Of a stretch of DNA of 64,000 bases, positions 12,952 through 23,432 are shown one piece after another. This DNA is from Paraspadella gotoi. Its lineage: Eukaryota > Chaetognatha. Each line of letters begins with the position of its first letter. The first letter of the stretch is position 1. The stretch is from the NCBI GenBank assembly GCA_051294375.1, contig CM119266.1, positions 25,317,731 to 25,381,730 on the forward strand, written 5' to 3'. A program made the translations under genes and the position numbers. A model generated the notes under the pieces. The model searched no databases, was not told the DNA's origin, and saw only the letters and a list, made by a program, of their open reading frames with translations.

Positions 12952-15094
12952 TTTTTCCTTTTCTTCTTTTCTTTCTAACTATTTTTTCTTTCTTTCTTCT
13001 TTTTTTTTGCATTTACTTATCCCATTCATGTCTCTAAGCTCTCATCTGCCAATCTCACGCTCAGAGCGATACCGTCTCCTCTCTCTCCCTCTCGTCGTCC
13101 TTCCTCTCTCGTCTCCTCTTTTTTTTTCTTCTCTCTCTCTCTCGCATCTCTGCTCTCTCTCTCCTCTCTCTCTGGCCCGCGTTCTTTCCCTTCACCTCGG
13201 CTCCTCTTTCGTTCAAAAGCACCAAGAAGAAGAAAATCAACATTTTTTTCCCTCATCTTCAGACGCGAACCCTTTAAGTTTTTTTCTCGTTTTAACTTTG
13301 GCGAACTGAAGACCGCGAAAAGTCCTGAGGAACATGTTGTTTTACTCTTTTTTAAATTTCTGGGGAAAAATCGGGAAGAGTTTATGGCTCGATCCCGCCG
13401 AAAGAAAGTGGAAGGCGCGAGAGAGAGAGAGAGACAAGAGAGAGAGGAGAGGAGGGAGACGAGAGAGCAGAGAGACGACGAAATGTGGGGACGATAAATG
13501 GTGATCGCGGTGAGAAGAAGTGAGAGAGGAGAGAGAGAGTAAGAGAGAAGAGAGAGAGAGAGAGATGAGAGATGAGAGATGAGAGACGAGAGATAGAGAA
13601 GAGAGAGATAGTTAGACTAAATCGGAAGGAAAAAAGTAAGTAATGAATAAAGAGAGTCGGAAACAGAAGAAGAACCAGGTTCTTTGATCCTGTTTTAAAA
13701 GCGAAGCTTAATTGGTTGCGGGGTCAGAAAATGATGAGTTTTTCCCGGACAGACTCTGTTGATTCTCATCTCCAATTGACTAATCTCTCTATGTTCGATA
13801 TTTAACATGTTAGAGAAAAAAAACACAACCACACAAAATAAGCCAAATGGTGCAGGCAGCAGAGTCATGCGAATCTAAGAAGATAGACCGCAAATTGTAC
13901 GTTTTAAATAAAAAGATTAATAAATTTAGCCGCGTACGATCATCGAATTATAGCTTTTTCTTGAGCAGAAAATCAACAAGGAAAACCTAAAACAAAAGTG
14001 GCAGACTGATGACGGAATGACATACACGTAACAGGAACCTTCTTTTTGTCTCGGTTCGATTCGCCAAAGCCTTATCCGGACCATGACTTCACGAGTCGAG
14101 TCGCCCCTGTTCTTCAATTGCGTAGACTAATGACGCTCACTATAAACCCAATGAAGACGGAAAGTACCGGATATAAGGCGGGAACGACTGCACTGCAAAC
14201 GATGGAGAATAAAAATCCTAATACGCACTCCACGAATAGGAAAAGAGAACCGACAAGAAGTATTCGAAAGGAAGAAGAGGTTCTATTGATCTTCGCCGAC
14301 TTTCCTTTTTATGTTCTGCTCTTTTAGGCGAAAGAGAAGAGAGAAGAAGAGAGAGAGAGAGAAAGGAGAGAGCGAACGCAGGATGACGAGAGAGAGAGCA
14401 TGAGAGTAGAGAGAGAGAGAGAGAGGAAGGAGAAGCCATTGAGAGAGAGAGAGAGAGAATGAGAAGAAAGAAGAGAACGAAAGGAGAGCGGAGAATTCGC
14501 TTCGAAGCAAAGAGAAGGGACGAAGGGGCTGCGGCAATCGAAAGAATCGAGACAGGAGGAGCAGTAGAGAAAGGAGCAGAGAGAGAGAGAGAGAGAGAGA
14601 GATAGCAGAGAGAGAGAATAGACGAACGAGAGAGAGAGCAGCAGAGAAGTAAGGAAGAGACCCCGAAACGTACATTCAGAGTTTCCGCCGAACCCCAAAG
14701 AAGTTGCTCACTTTCCCGCCGGCAAAGAATTGTCGATTGCCGCTACTGGGGGAAGCGGCGATAGATGAGGGGCGGGCTGATGAGTGGACGAACATACGAG
14801 TGGGTAGAGGGGAGTAAGAGGTGTGGAGGGTGTTGAAGCGGGCGAGTGATGTGCAACCTTCCGGGCGTTTGGTCGGATCAGCCTCAACACAAAGTTGTTA
14901 TGGTCGTCCAAGACTGAATGCGAATTTGTGGAGATGAAATTGAGAGAGAGAAAGAAGAAAGAGAGAAAGTCAGTGAGAGAGAGTCAGAGAAAGAGAGAGA
15001 GAGAAGAGAGAAGAGCAGAGAGACGAGAGAGAGAGAGAGAGAGAGAAATGGATACTCTGGGAGTGGAAAATCGAAAAAAGACTTGGGAACATAC
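12952..15094 (+). repeat. Direct 2143-bp duplication, copy 2
   Basis: Second copy of 10282-12424. The match starts at the first base after the gap and ends after GGGAACATAC at 15094, where this copy runs into inverted sequence from the 9.7-kb region while copy 1 runs into the spacer. No coding content is supported. Confidence 0.9.
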
Positions 15095-16375
15095 CTGACG
15101 ATTGAAACAGGAGCAAAGAAAATAACTGAGGTAATACGAGGTCAATCCAACGACAGATTGGAGAAGGAATAAGGACCGGGCCGGCCATTGAGAGAAGGGG
15201 AAATCCATATGGGATGCAACTTAGTGGTTGAAGGACAGGGGATGGAGACTTGGGGACGGGAGGTTGCTTCGAATGAGTTGAGTTTGTGGTGAGGGATTAC
15301 GAAATGGGTGAAACGAAAGGTTGAGCAAAGAAGCTAGGTACGAGCGATTGCCTTCTATATACTTCAATGAAGTTTTCATTGCTAATTCAAATGTGTATGT
15401 CTATTAAAATGAATCTCTAAATCGTTTCGTCTAATTTTTCCCGCTTCAGTTAAAGGTCGCTCCTGATGACTCATACTCAACTAACCTCAACTCAACTCGA
15501 ACCGTAACATCTGAATTTGCATGTAACAGAAACTAAAGGAACAAATTGAAGAGAACCGAAACGGAGTCTAAAATTAGAGAAGAACACATATCCTTTATAT
15601 AACGGTTGTTAAATAGTTAAAGATAACCTACTTAATTTTTTAAATATTTCCATGAGTAAACAGATTTAGACTAGAGAGAGAATAGAAATAGGGAGCATGA
15701 AGGAAAAACTTTTGCGTCGTCAATGCTCCTTTTTTGAAACTAACTTCTTTTAAAAAGGCTTCCGTCCGCAAAACATAGTCAAAACCTACCCAAGTTAATA
15801 GTACAGCGAAGCAGACTCAGTGAAAGCATAAAGATTAAATATATTATAGAACCAGGAAAAGGTTTTAAAAAAAGACCTAATAAATGGAATCAATAACCGT
15901 GGAAGGAAAGATGTTTAAGAAAGAGCGTCGAAAAAAAAACTACGTATAACATTGTAAAAAACCTCTTAGACTAGCAATCTGATTTATTTTAAATTAGATT
16001 TAAAAAACAGGCTTTCACAAACGATTTAAATTTCTTTCAAGAACAAAGCGTCCGGAATGAATCTATTTTCTACACACGTAAGATTGCGTTCAAAAATGTG
16101 TTTCCGGTGTTTTAACGAGAAGAATATCGCCTGCGCAGAACCGGATCAACCCTCGGAAAAAACTTATTTCTTCCGCAGCATCCTTACTCTTAAGATCGGT
16201 CCCCCCTTGAAACGTGCCAATACCACAGATTTCCTTCCTTCTTCCTTCTTTCTTTTCTCTCTTTCTTCTCTTTCTTTTCCATTTCCTGCATCTTCCTTTC
16301 TTCGTCCTCTCCGCCTTTTTCTTCTCTCCTTCCTCTTCTCTCTCTCTCTTCTCTCTCTCTCTCTCTCTCTCTCTC
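15095..16375 (-). repeat. Inverted diverged copy of about 8.5-9.78 kb
   Basis: Reverse-complement anchors are 15110-15310 against 9510-9770, 15560-15660 against 9210-9310, and 16097-16230 against 8620-8757. Divergence is around ten percent by eye, with small indels. The simple-repeat part (16260-16375) differs most. The sequence is non-coding. Confidence 0.8.
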
Positions 16376-16476
16376 CTCTCCTCCTCTCTCTCGTTCCTCC
16401 TCTCTCCTTCTCTACTCTTCCTCTCGTTCTCGCTCTTCTCGTCCGCTCATATCTCTTCTCTTCCTCCCCTCTCTCG
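16376..16476 (-). repeat. Exact inverted copy of 7501-7601
   Basis: All 101 bases are the reverse complement of the block that ends at the 7602 gap. Here the block continues on one side into a CT microsatellite and on the other into an AAAAAAG-type repeat. Confidence 0.9.
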
Positions 16477-16895
16477 AAAAAAGAAAAAAGAAAAAAGAAA
16501 AAAGAAAAAAGAAAATAAAAAAGAAATAACTACGAAGTCGAACTGCATAACGTTTTCCATCATTTTCATCTTTTTTTCAAAACTCCATGGAAGAAAAAAA
16601 AAGTGAATAAATGTATAAATTAGGAGAATTCAACAAAAAAAATATATATCGGATTCCTAAGAAAAAAGGTGAAGGAAAAGTCGGGCGAAACGCGACGCTC
16701 CCGACTTTTGCAAATTTCTGGGGGAAAAAAGATTCGTTCCCTGAGAAAGTATAAACTTTTTGAATATTCACTAATAATTCTAATAATTCTACTAATTTTC
16801 TCATAAATATTTCCAAATTTATTTCTTTTATTCCCATAATTACTGGTTCGAAAAAAAAAATTTAAAGCGTTTAAAGTTCTTATCCTTATTAATAA
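16477..16895 (-). repeat. Inverted copy of 9826-10281
   Basis: It begins with several AAAAAAG units, the complement of the T/C tract near 10.25 kb, and continues with sequence complementary to 9830-10230 with small indels. It is non-coding. Confidence 0.75.
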
Positions 16896-17117
16896 AGATA
16901 TAATAACAATAATTCTTTCGGTCATTAGAATTTGTAAAGAATTCTACTTACACTAAGAGACTAATAGATTCGCGCGAGTTTTCAAAAACTAGGCTAAGAA
17001 TATGTACAAATCTAGCATAATATTTATTCGATACAAATTTTTTTCGGGGCTCACTATTTTTTAACCATAAAATCTGGAAAACCATATCAAACTTTATAAA
17101 CTCTTGAGTCATTGAAG
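16896..17117. other. Short single-copy AT-rich sequence before a gap
   Basis: Nothing recognisable. It ends at a 165-N gap. Confidence 0.4.
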
Positions 17118-17282
17118 NNNNNNNNNNNNNNNNNNNNNNNNNNNNNNNNNNNNNNNNNNNNNNNNNNNNNNNNNNNNNNNNNNNNNNNNNNNNNNNNNNN
17201 NNNNNNNNNNNNNNNNNNNNNNNNNNNNNNNNNNNNNNNNNNNNNNNNNNNNNNNNNNNNNNNNNNNNNNNNNNNNNNNNNN
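17118..17282. other. Assembly gap, 165 N
   Basis: An unknown run whose length is not the nominal 25, so probably an estimated size. The base after it begins a tandem GTCGTGAC repeat, so the missing sequence may be more of that repeat. Confidence 0.9.
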
Positions 17283-18206
17283 GTCGTGACGTCGTGACGT
17301 AAGATCGGGACGTCGCCTCGATTCGAGGTCGACTCGACATTAGAATTTTTTTTTCCTTCAATATATTTCTAAGTCGAGATAAAAAGGATAAACTGTTAAT
17401 AATTTTACTGAAAAAAAAACAAATTAATTAAAAAATTGCTGATAGGCAATTTTTTTTTATAGGAAAAAATTTAATTTTAATTAAATAAATTTTAAATATT
17501 TAAAAAAAAATTTTAATTAAATAAATTTTAATTAAATAATTTTTTTGCTGACAGGCAAAATTAAATACAAGCTTTATATAAAAGACCTAGTATAATATAA
17601 CTTGATCTAGATAAGAATCTCGTTACCTCTGTCCTCGGGCGTCGATCCAACTCGACTCGATTTCCTCCGATTCCCTTTTGTTTTTTTCTTGTTTTTTGTT
17701 TTTTGTTTTTTTGTTTTTTTTTCGCTGAGAAATTCAAGGGAAAAAAGATTATTTCTTGTATATATAGTATATACTAAGAAAACAAATTTTTGACTTTTAA
17801 CAACGAATTTGTTTCATTTAATAGCAGACATGTTTCGAACATTATTCAGTGTAATTTTGCATTTTATATACACAAATTTTATATAATTATTTTTGTTAAC
17901 TTTTAATTTTAATTTCGCTTTTTTTATTCTCTAAAAACCTCGTTTTCTTTTCTTTTGCATTCGATTTTTTTCATATTTTTCTATTTTTATTTTCTTTTTT
18001 TCTTTTTTCCTCCCTTTTTTTTCTCTTTTCATTTCCTTCGTTTTCTTCTATTTTTTAAATTTTCTTCTTATTGTCCTTTCCTTTTCCTCTTTCTTCTTTC
18101 GCTTTTCTCTCCTTCTCTTCTCATTTTATTTTTCTTTTCTCACTATTTTTTTTTCGCTTTGGCTTTGAAGTGGCAACAAACCGCGCGCCTTGAGGAGAAT
18201 AAATAT
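17283..18206. other. AT-rich non-coding stretch with CRE-like words at its left end
   Basis: At 17287-17302 two CRE/ATF-type words, TGACGTCG and TGACGTAA, stand in tandem. At 17435-17560 an AT-rich tract is bracketed by two small near-palindromes of the form TTGCTGA-AGGCAA. T/C tracts fill 17685-17725 and 17940-18170. A ~94-codon Phe/Leu-rich frame from 17955 is the T/C tract translated. I see no gene. Confidence 0.5.
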
Positions 18207-18910
18207 TATCTAGAATCGGCGACGATTGCGATCAGGGCTTTCTTTNNNNNNNNNNNNNNNNNNNNNNNNNNNNNNNNNNNNNNNNNNNNNNNNNNNNNNN
18301 NNNNNNNNNNNNNNNNNNNNNNNNNNNNNNNNNNNNNNNNNNNNNNNNNNNNNNNNNNNNNNNNNNNNNNNNNNNNNNNNNNNNNNNNNNNNNNNNNNNN
18401 NNNNNNNNNNNNNNNNNNNNNNNNNNNNNNNNNNNNNNNNNNNNNNNNNNNNNNNNNNNNNNNNNNNNNNNNNNNNNNNNNNNNNNNNNNNNNNNNNNNN
18501 NNNNNNNNNNNNNNNNNNNNNNNNNNNNNNNNNNNNNNNNNNNNNNNNNNNNNNNNNNNNNNNNNNNNNNNNNNNNNNNNNNNNNNNNNNNNNNNNNNNN
18601 NNNNNNNNNNNNNNNNNNNNNNNNNNNNNNNNNNNNNNNNNNNNNNNNNNNNNNNNNNNNNNNNNNNNNNNNNNNNNNNNNNNNNNNNNNNNNNNNNNNN
18701 NNNNNNNNNNNNNNNNNNNNNNNAATCAGGGCTTTGTTTTATCTAGAATCAACGACGATTGCGATCAGGGCTTTCTTTTATCTAGAATCGGCAACGATTT
18801 GCAATCAGCGCTTTCTTTTATCTAGAATCGGCAACGATTGCGATCAGGGCTTTCTTTTATCTAGAATCGGCGACGATTGCGATCAGGGATTTCTTTTATT
18901 AGGAATCTGT
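18207..18910 (+). repeat. 39-40 bp minisatellite array interrupted by N
   Basis: Units beginning TCTAGAATCGGCGACGATTG start at about 18208, 18742, 18781, 18821 and 18860, with a degenerate last unit near 18898. Spacing is 39-40 bases. The 478-N gap lies inside the array, so about 18 units may exist if its size is right. A 39-base unit keeps one frame open, giving peptides like LSRIGNDCDQGFL, but changes between 39 and 40 bases shift the frame, so I do not call a protein. Confidence 0.9.
18246..18723. other. Assembly gap, 478 N
   Basis: The gap lies within the minisatellite. Units are present on both sides, so the missing bases are probably more units. Confidence 0.9.
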
Positions 18911-19689
18911 GAATATGAAGTTGAGAGTATGTTACAATAAATCGTGCAATATGAACGGTCAATTAAATTTTTTTGTTCAAAACGTTGCTACTCTTAATAA
19001 AGGAAATAAATCATTCCTTGTACGTCAATCACTCGAATCAAAAGTAGGTAAAACGTGCCTGTTTTCGAATCTTGCGGAGTTTGTTTAAAACATGCAAGAT
19101 TATACAATATACATTTATTTATATTATATCTTCAGTTTAAATTCTAACTTCTTCACTTTTATTGAAAGTTAAAACTTATGCAGGGACGCCCAGCTCTTTT
19201 GTGACTAAAATAAAAAAATGTTTAGACAGGTAAGAATAATAATATGAAAATCGGTACACATGTAAAAAATTGTACTTCCTCCGAATTTAAAAAACATTTT
19301 TTTTCGTAAGAAGGAAAAGAAAAGAGAAAATGGCGACGTCATTAAACCTCGAGCGACGCGAAATTTCGAACCCATAAATTTCGATGTGAATTTCATAAAT
19401 TTGATCTCGGGTGAAATAAAGATTAAATTAGTGGTTTTAATGCGCAGAAAATTTTCGAAGCCACTGTATTCTGATTTTTTTTCGGGAGGTATTAATCTTC
19501 CGAGGTTTTAACCTGTGAATTTTTTATAAGTGAGAATTGATAAAAAAAATTAAATCCCGGCGGAATTTTTGAGAGTTGAGTTTGAGCGAATCGAATCCAG
19601 TGAGTCAAGTGAAAAGTGAAAACGTGAAACGTGATACGTGAAAAGGTAATTTTAAATTCGTCAACTGAAAAATTGAGGAAAAGAGAAAA

Positions 19690-19690
<1 letters not shown>

Positions 19691-19720
<30 letters not shown>
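19691..19720. repeat. (ACG)10 microsatellite
   Basis: Ten uninterrupted ACG triplets. Confidence 0.9.
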
Positions 19721-19721
<1 letters not shown>

Positions 19722-20007
19722 TGGAAGAACCAACGATGGAATTTGGAATCGAAAGACAAAAGTTCCGTCTTTTCATTTAATCTTCGACCTTGGTTCGCGC
19801 TCTCTCTCTCTCTCTCTCTCTCTGTCTTTTTCGCACTCCCTTTCCATTTTTTCTCCCTCTCTCCCTTCAGTTTCGTTTTCCTCCGACTCTTCGCCTCTAA
19901 AACTCATTTGCATATTTGAGTCCGTTGCCAATCCGCGTCTCTTTCGAAATTTGAAATGAAAATGAGGGACGACGGAGGTAGGGGGGTGCGTAAACCAGTA
20001 GCAAATT

Positions 20008-20040
20008 ACATCCGGGAGGTAATCTTTAGTTCCCGGATGT
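20008..20040 (+). other. Perfect 10-bp inverted repeat (hairpin)
   Basis: ACATCCGGGA at 20008-20017 and TCCCGGATGT at 20031-20040 are exact complements separated by 13 bases. The arms contain ETS-like CCGGA words, and ACCGGAAAC follows just downstream. It could be a protein-binding palindrome or an RNA hairpin. Confidence 0.6.
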
Positions 20041-21114
20041 CACCGGAAACGGGATGAGCAATTTTCAGGTTTTCCCCGGAATCGTTTAATGTTCTTTTTT
20101 ATTTTTTACAAGGGAAGACTTTTTTTTCTCTTTCCTTCCTTTTTTTTTATGCTCCCGTTTTGCGTCTCCATCGTAAACAGATTAACCGCTTTAAAAAAAA
20201 GAGAAATGGGAGAAGGAGAGAGAGAGAGAGAGAGAGAGAATGAGATAGAGAGAGTCTAGAGGAATACCTCATTCCCTTTCGGTTATTAGAACTGATGAGA
20301 ATCATTCGTATGCAATGTTTTCCCCCTTTTTTTTTTCTTGCGGGTGTCGCACCTGACGCCTGGTTTGCGGCCGGAACTGCTGACTGAGTCGAGGCAACTA
20401 AGAAGAAAAGATCCATCGTTAAGCGTTAGACGTGAGCGTTAGACTGAGCATGCTTGATTCGCTTTTAACGAGATTATAATCTCCATATCAAGATTGATTG
20501 ATAAAAAGTCAATGTTCTATTCTTTATTATATTCATTCCTAATCTCCATTTTCACCGGCCTCGCTCCCTTTGTGAATTACTTTCTTATTCTGGTACTTCT
20601 TGCGCTCCATTTTTTTTCCGGTCGCCGCTTTTGCCCACCCCCGCTAAAATGCCTACAGATTTTGGACTTTAATCATATTAACCGCTTGTTCAAAGGACAA
20701 GTTGAGTCGATTCGTTGCATTTTATTTGATTAGTTTAAAGTTCTTTTTTTTTTACAATATTCATAAACAAACTAAAAACACCGTCAGGCAGATACACAAA
20801 CCGACAGACTGTCGGACAAACAGAAAGAAAAAAAAGACCAGTCTGCAAAAAAAAACAAAAAAAAAACTAACACTAGCCGACTAACCTCTTTTCAATTTCG
20901 CCCCGACAGACCGACTTACCGACCTGTCTCCTCGCCGACCCGCCACCCTCTGGCGGCGTTTCCCCCTCGCCGCTCGCTTTTAAATTCGTCCGCTGGGAGT
21001 CGGAGATGCGCCTCCCTTTTCTCTTGAAGAAGAAAAAACTTTGCTGACTTTGTAAACTTTGCTATGGAAAGGTTGAGAAAGGGAGAAAGAGGGGAGGAGC
21101 GGTAAAATGAGGAG

Positions 21115-21235
21115 AGGGAGGAGGAGGAGGAGGAAGAGGAGGAGAAGGAGGAAGAGGGGAGGAGGGGTGAAATGAGGGGAGGGAGGAGGAAGAGGAGGAG
21201 AAGGAGGAGGAGAGAGGAAGGAAGTGAAACAACGA
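21115..21235. repeat. GGA-rich purine tract
   Basis: Imperfect GGA/GAGGAG repeats, which give Glu/Arg-rich or Pro/Ser-rich false frames. Confidence 0.8.
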
Positions 21236-21660
21236 AAGGCTCGGGGAAAAGGAGACCAATGAGAAGGGCAAAAAAATATGAGTTGAGTACTAGGAAACTA
21301 AGAAGGTACTCGAGAGTAAAAAAGCTGACGCGATGCCGCAAAACGCATAAAGCTCAAAAATTATTACAAATTCCAGTTTATATCAAGTGACTTACTAAAA
21401 AAACGCAAACGCAGAAAAGCAGTATTTATAGCTGCAGCACAAATATTCTTCCGAAGACAACGCTCGATCGCAGCAAAAACAAATAAACAAGCGAACGAAC
21501 GAACAGAAGAACGAAAAATAAACAAAAGAGAGAAAAGTTAAACTTATGAACAGATAATGACGAGATGGTGATGACGACGTTGACGAAGACGACGACGACG
21601 ACGATAACGATAACGATTTTCCTTTTGACGACGATGAGTCTGCATAAAGAAATCAAGTCT

Positions 21661-21662
<2 letters not shown>

Positions 21663-21701
<39 letters not shown>

Positions 21702-21830
21702 TTCTTCATCTGCTTCTCCTCTCTCTCTCTCTCTCTTCTCTTTCTCTCTACTCTTCTCTCTTCTCTCTCATTTATTCTCTTCTCTCTCTTCTCTTCTCTC
21801 TCTCTCTGTCTCTCTCTCTCTTCTCTCTCT
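21663..21830. repeat. (CT)n microsatellite, compound
   Basis: Starts with about 34 bases of pure CT and continues as interrupted CT/TCT. Confidence 0.9.
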
Positions 21831-21936
21831 AATTTTTCCTTTCTATCATTAGTTTTCATCTAAATGGAACGAAAATGGAACAAAAAGCGAATATCGATGG
21901 GGCAGCAAAAATGCTATATGTATCCCTTCTTTAATT

Positions 21937-21938
<2 letters not shown>

Positions 21939-21971
<33 letters not shown>

Positions 21972-22012
21972 CTTCTCTCTCTCTTTCTCTCTCTCTCTCT
22001 CCTCTCCTCCTC
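21939..22012. repeat. (CT)n microsatellite
   Basis: Interrupted CT run. Confidence 0.9.
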
Positions 22013-22200
22013 TTCCCTCACAAGTCTCAAAAAATGTACCCTTTTGGTGTTTACACTTAATTTTTTCTTCTTTTTAGTAGAAATCAAATGAAAAAGCGAC
22101 TGTGATCCTCCAAATGACTTTTTCGTGATCCTCAGCGAAATCATATTTCTTTGTCAACAAAAAAATTGAGCGACGTTGATACATCGACCGCCTCTTCTTT

Positions 22201-22400
22201 CTGTCTCAGCGGTCGAGGGGTCAAACAACAACAACAACGTCTAGGGGTCAAAGGTCACCGCCGGAGAATTAGATCGAAATCGTTTGTCGCCGAGAAGACT
22301 TAACGTCAGTGGAGCGGGCCGCCCGGCTTCGGGTCCGTCTCCGGATCCGGCCGCTCGAGCTTCGGTCTCCGCCCGCGCAAAATGGTCTGAGTCGCGTCGC
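22201..22400. promoter_or_regulatory. CpG-rich patch with DR1 nuclear-receptor element
   Basis: At 22245-22257 the sequence GGGTCA-A-AGGTCA is a full direct repeat with one-base spacing, the classic DR1 site bound by RXR/USP, HNF4 or related receptors. About 60 bases on, 22310-22380 is unusually rich in CpG compared with its AT-rich surroundings. This is compatible with a promoter or enhancer. No transcript can be traced from it, so the role is inference. Confidence 0.35.
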
Positions 22401-22420
22401 ATAAAATCTCGACTGTATTT

Positions 22421-22653
22421 GAGTTTAAATGTATTAAACAGTTAATGTTTCATTCAGTCCTTTCATTCATTATTATTTCTGAACGACATTCATATTTACT
22501 TTTACATTTACTCGAGGTGACCGAGATAAATTCATATTTATAAATTATTTCGAGCCTCGGAAAAAAACTTCTGTTACTCAAAATATCTCGCTGAGTTGTG
22601 GACCCGATGCGCCCGTTTATTTCTTGAGAAAAAAAAAGAATATGAATTTTTGC

Positions 22654-22706
<53 letters not shown>

Positions 22707-23225
22707 AGTGGGAGTGGCGGTTTCCGATTCCTGCTCAATCCATATGTACATATAACTTTGTTCATTTAACAAGTCCTGTATATATGTTAGACGCACTTTC
22801 TTCACACGCAATTCCATCTCACAATCGCACAATCGCCTTTCCCGCCAAATCGCTTCCCCGAGCTCCGCCATATTTTTCTGCCCTCAGTCCAGCGTCTCAA
22901 TTAATTAGGTGTTATTTTCCGGGGGAGATTCCCGAGAGGAAAACGGGTCAGAGAATTGACCCCGGGGGTTGGCGGTGGGGGGGGGAGAGAGAAGGAGGGG
23001 CGTTGAGGGGTTGTCGTTAGAGGGAGGATATCAGAGAAGAGAGTGTCAAAGGCAGTGATATAAATTATGGCTGCCGGTTGAATAAGGGCCACATTTTTTA
23101 ACGATCTAACAATTACATTGATAGTAACAAAAACATTAAAACGTTCAATTGAGCCAGCCTCAGTTGATAAAATCCGATAGGCACAGCATGTAGATTAGCG
23201 AAACACCTCTGTAGGGAGCAAAAAT
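22421..23225. other. Non-coding stretch with a GA microsatellite
   Basis: AT-rich sequence to 22600, a GA run at 22652-22702, then mixed sequence with a GGGG-rich patch near 22960-23010. Frames here are under 85 codons and not recognised. Confidence 0.4.
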
Positions 23226-23432
23226 ATGGCCGAAATCGTTGCCAAAACAATTGCCAAAACTATGGCCCAAATGATTGCCAAAATGAGCGCTAAAAATAAA
23301 TGGAGCAACAATAAAGAAGCCTTTAGACGTTTACGCATTTTCAGATCCGAGCAAAAAAATTTAAATCCCAAAACAAAAGTCGTACTTGAGTGTGATATTT
23401 GCGTGAATTTCGTGTGTAAAACGAGGCAGTAG
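23226..23432 (+). CDS. Small ORF with in-frame 12-bp repeat, unrecognised
   Basis: The frame is 68 codons from ATG at 23226. Right after the start, six 12-base units (23229-23300) each begin GCC or GCT and are followed by an A-rich triplet, giving tetrapeptides AEIV, AKTI, AKTM, AQMI, AKMS and AKNK. The rest is basic and ends in ECDICVNFVCKTRQ, whose two-cysteine pattern faintly recalls zinc-binding tails of some transposases, but the other cysteines of such a motif are missing. No promoter, intron or neighbour gene supports it. The repeated GCC-AAA words continue out of frame down to about 23640, so the repeat may be only a DNA repeat. Function unknown, possibly not a gene. Confidence 0.15.
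   Translation: MAEIVAKTIAKTMAQMIAKMSAKNKWSNNKEAFRRLRIFRSEQKNLNPKTKVVLECDICVNFVCKTRQ

Larger units (their letters stand above)
18911..20460. other. Single-copy region with promoter-like words, no gene found
   Basis: Features seen are a YY1-like AAAATGGCGAC at 19327-19337 overlapping a CRE-like GACGTCAT at 19335-19342, an ACG triplet run (19691-19720), a CT run (19801-19823), an octamer ATTTGCAT at 19906-19913, a 10-bp hairpin at 20008-20040 and a GA run (20216-20255). This mix could be a promoter region, but no exon can be followed. Confidence 0.35.
20461..22200. other. Non-coding region rich in simple repeats
   Basis: A degenerate CCGACAGAC-type repeat lies at about 20780-20930, GGA-rich sequence at 21115-21235, a GAC/ACG cluster at about 21560-21625, and CT runs at 21663-21830 and 21939-22012. 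The longest frames (76-141 codons) are these repeats translated. No gene is recognised. Confidence 0.5.

Noticed and set aside
17955-18746. 263-codon frame across the 478-N gap
   Set aside because: Most of it is N, and the rest is a T/C tract and minisatellite.
18207-18910. CRISPR-like array
   Set aside because: Units are contiguous tandem repeats without unique spacers, and the context is eukaryotic.
22343-22359. Adjacent GGATCC, CGGCCG and CTCGAG resembling a cloning linker
   Set aside because: The surrounding CpG-rich sequence shares the same composition and no vector sequence is visible. Coincidence in GC-rich DNA is more likely.
23226-23432. Transposase zinc-finger tail (PiggyBac-like) in the 68-codon ORF
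   Set aside because: Only a CxxC-like pair and one more cysteine are present. The catalytic domain is absent and the upstream part is a 12-bp repeat. The resemblance is too weak to name.
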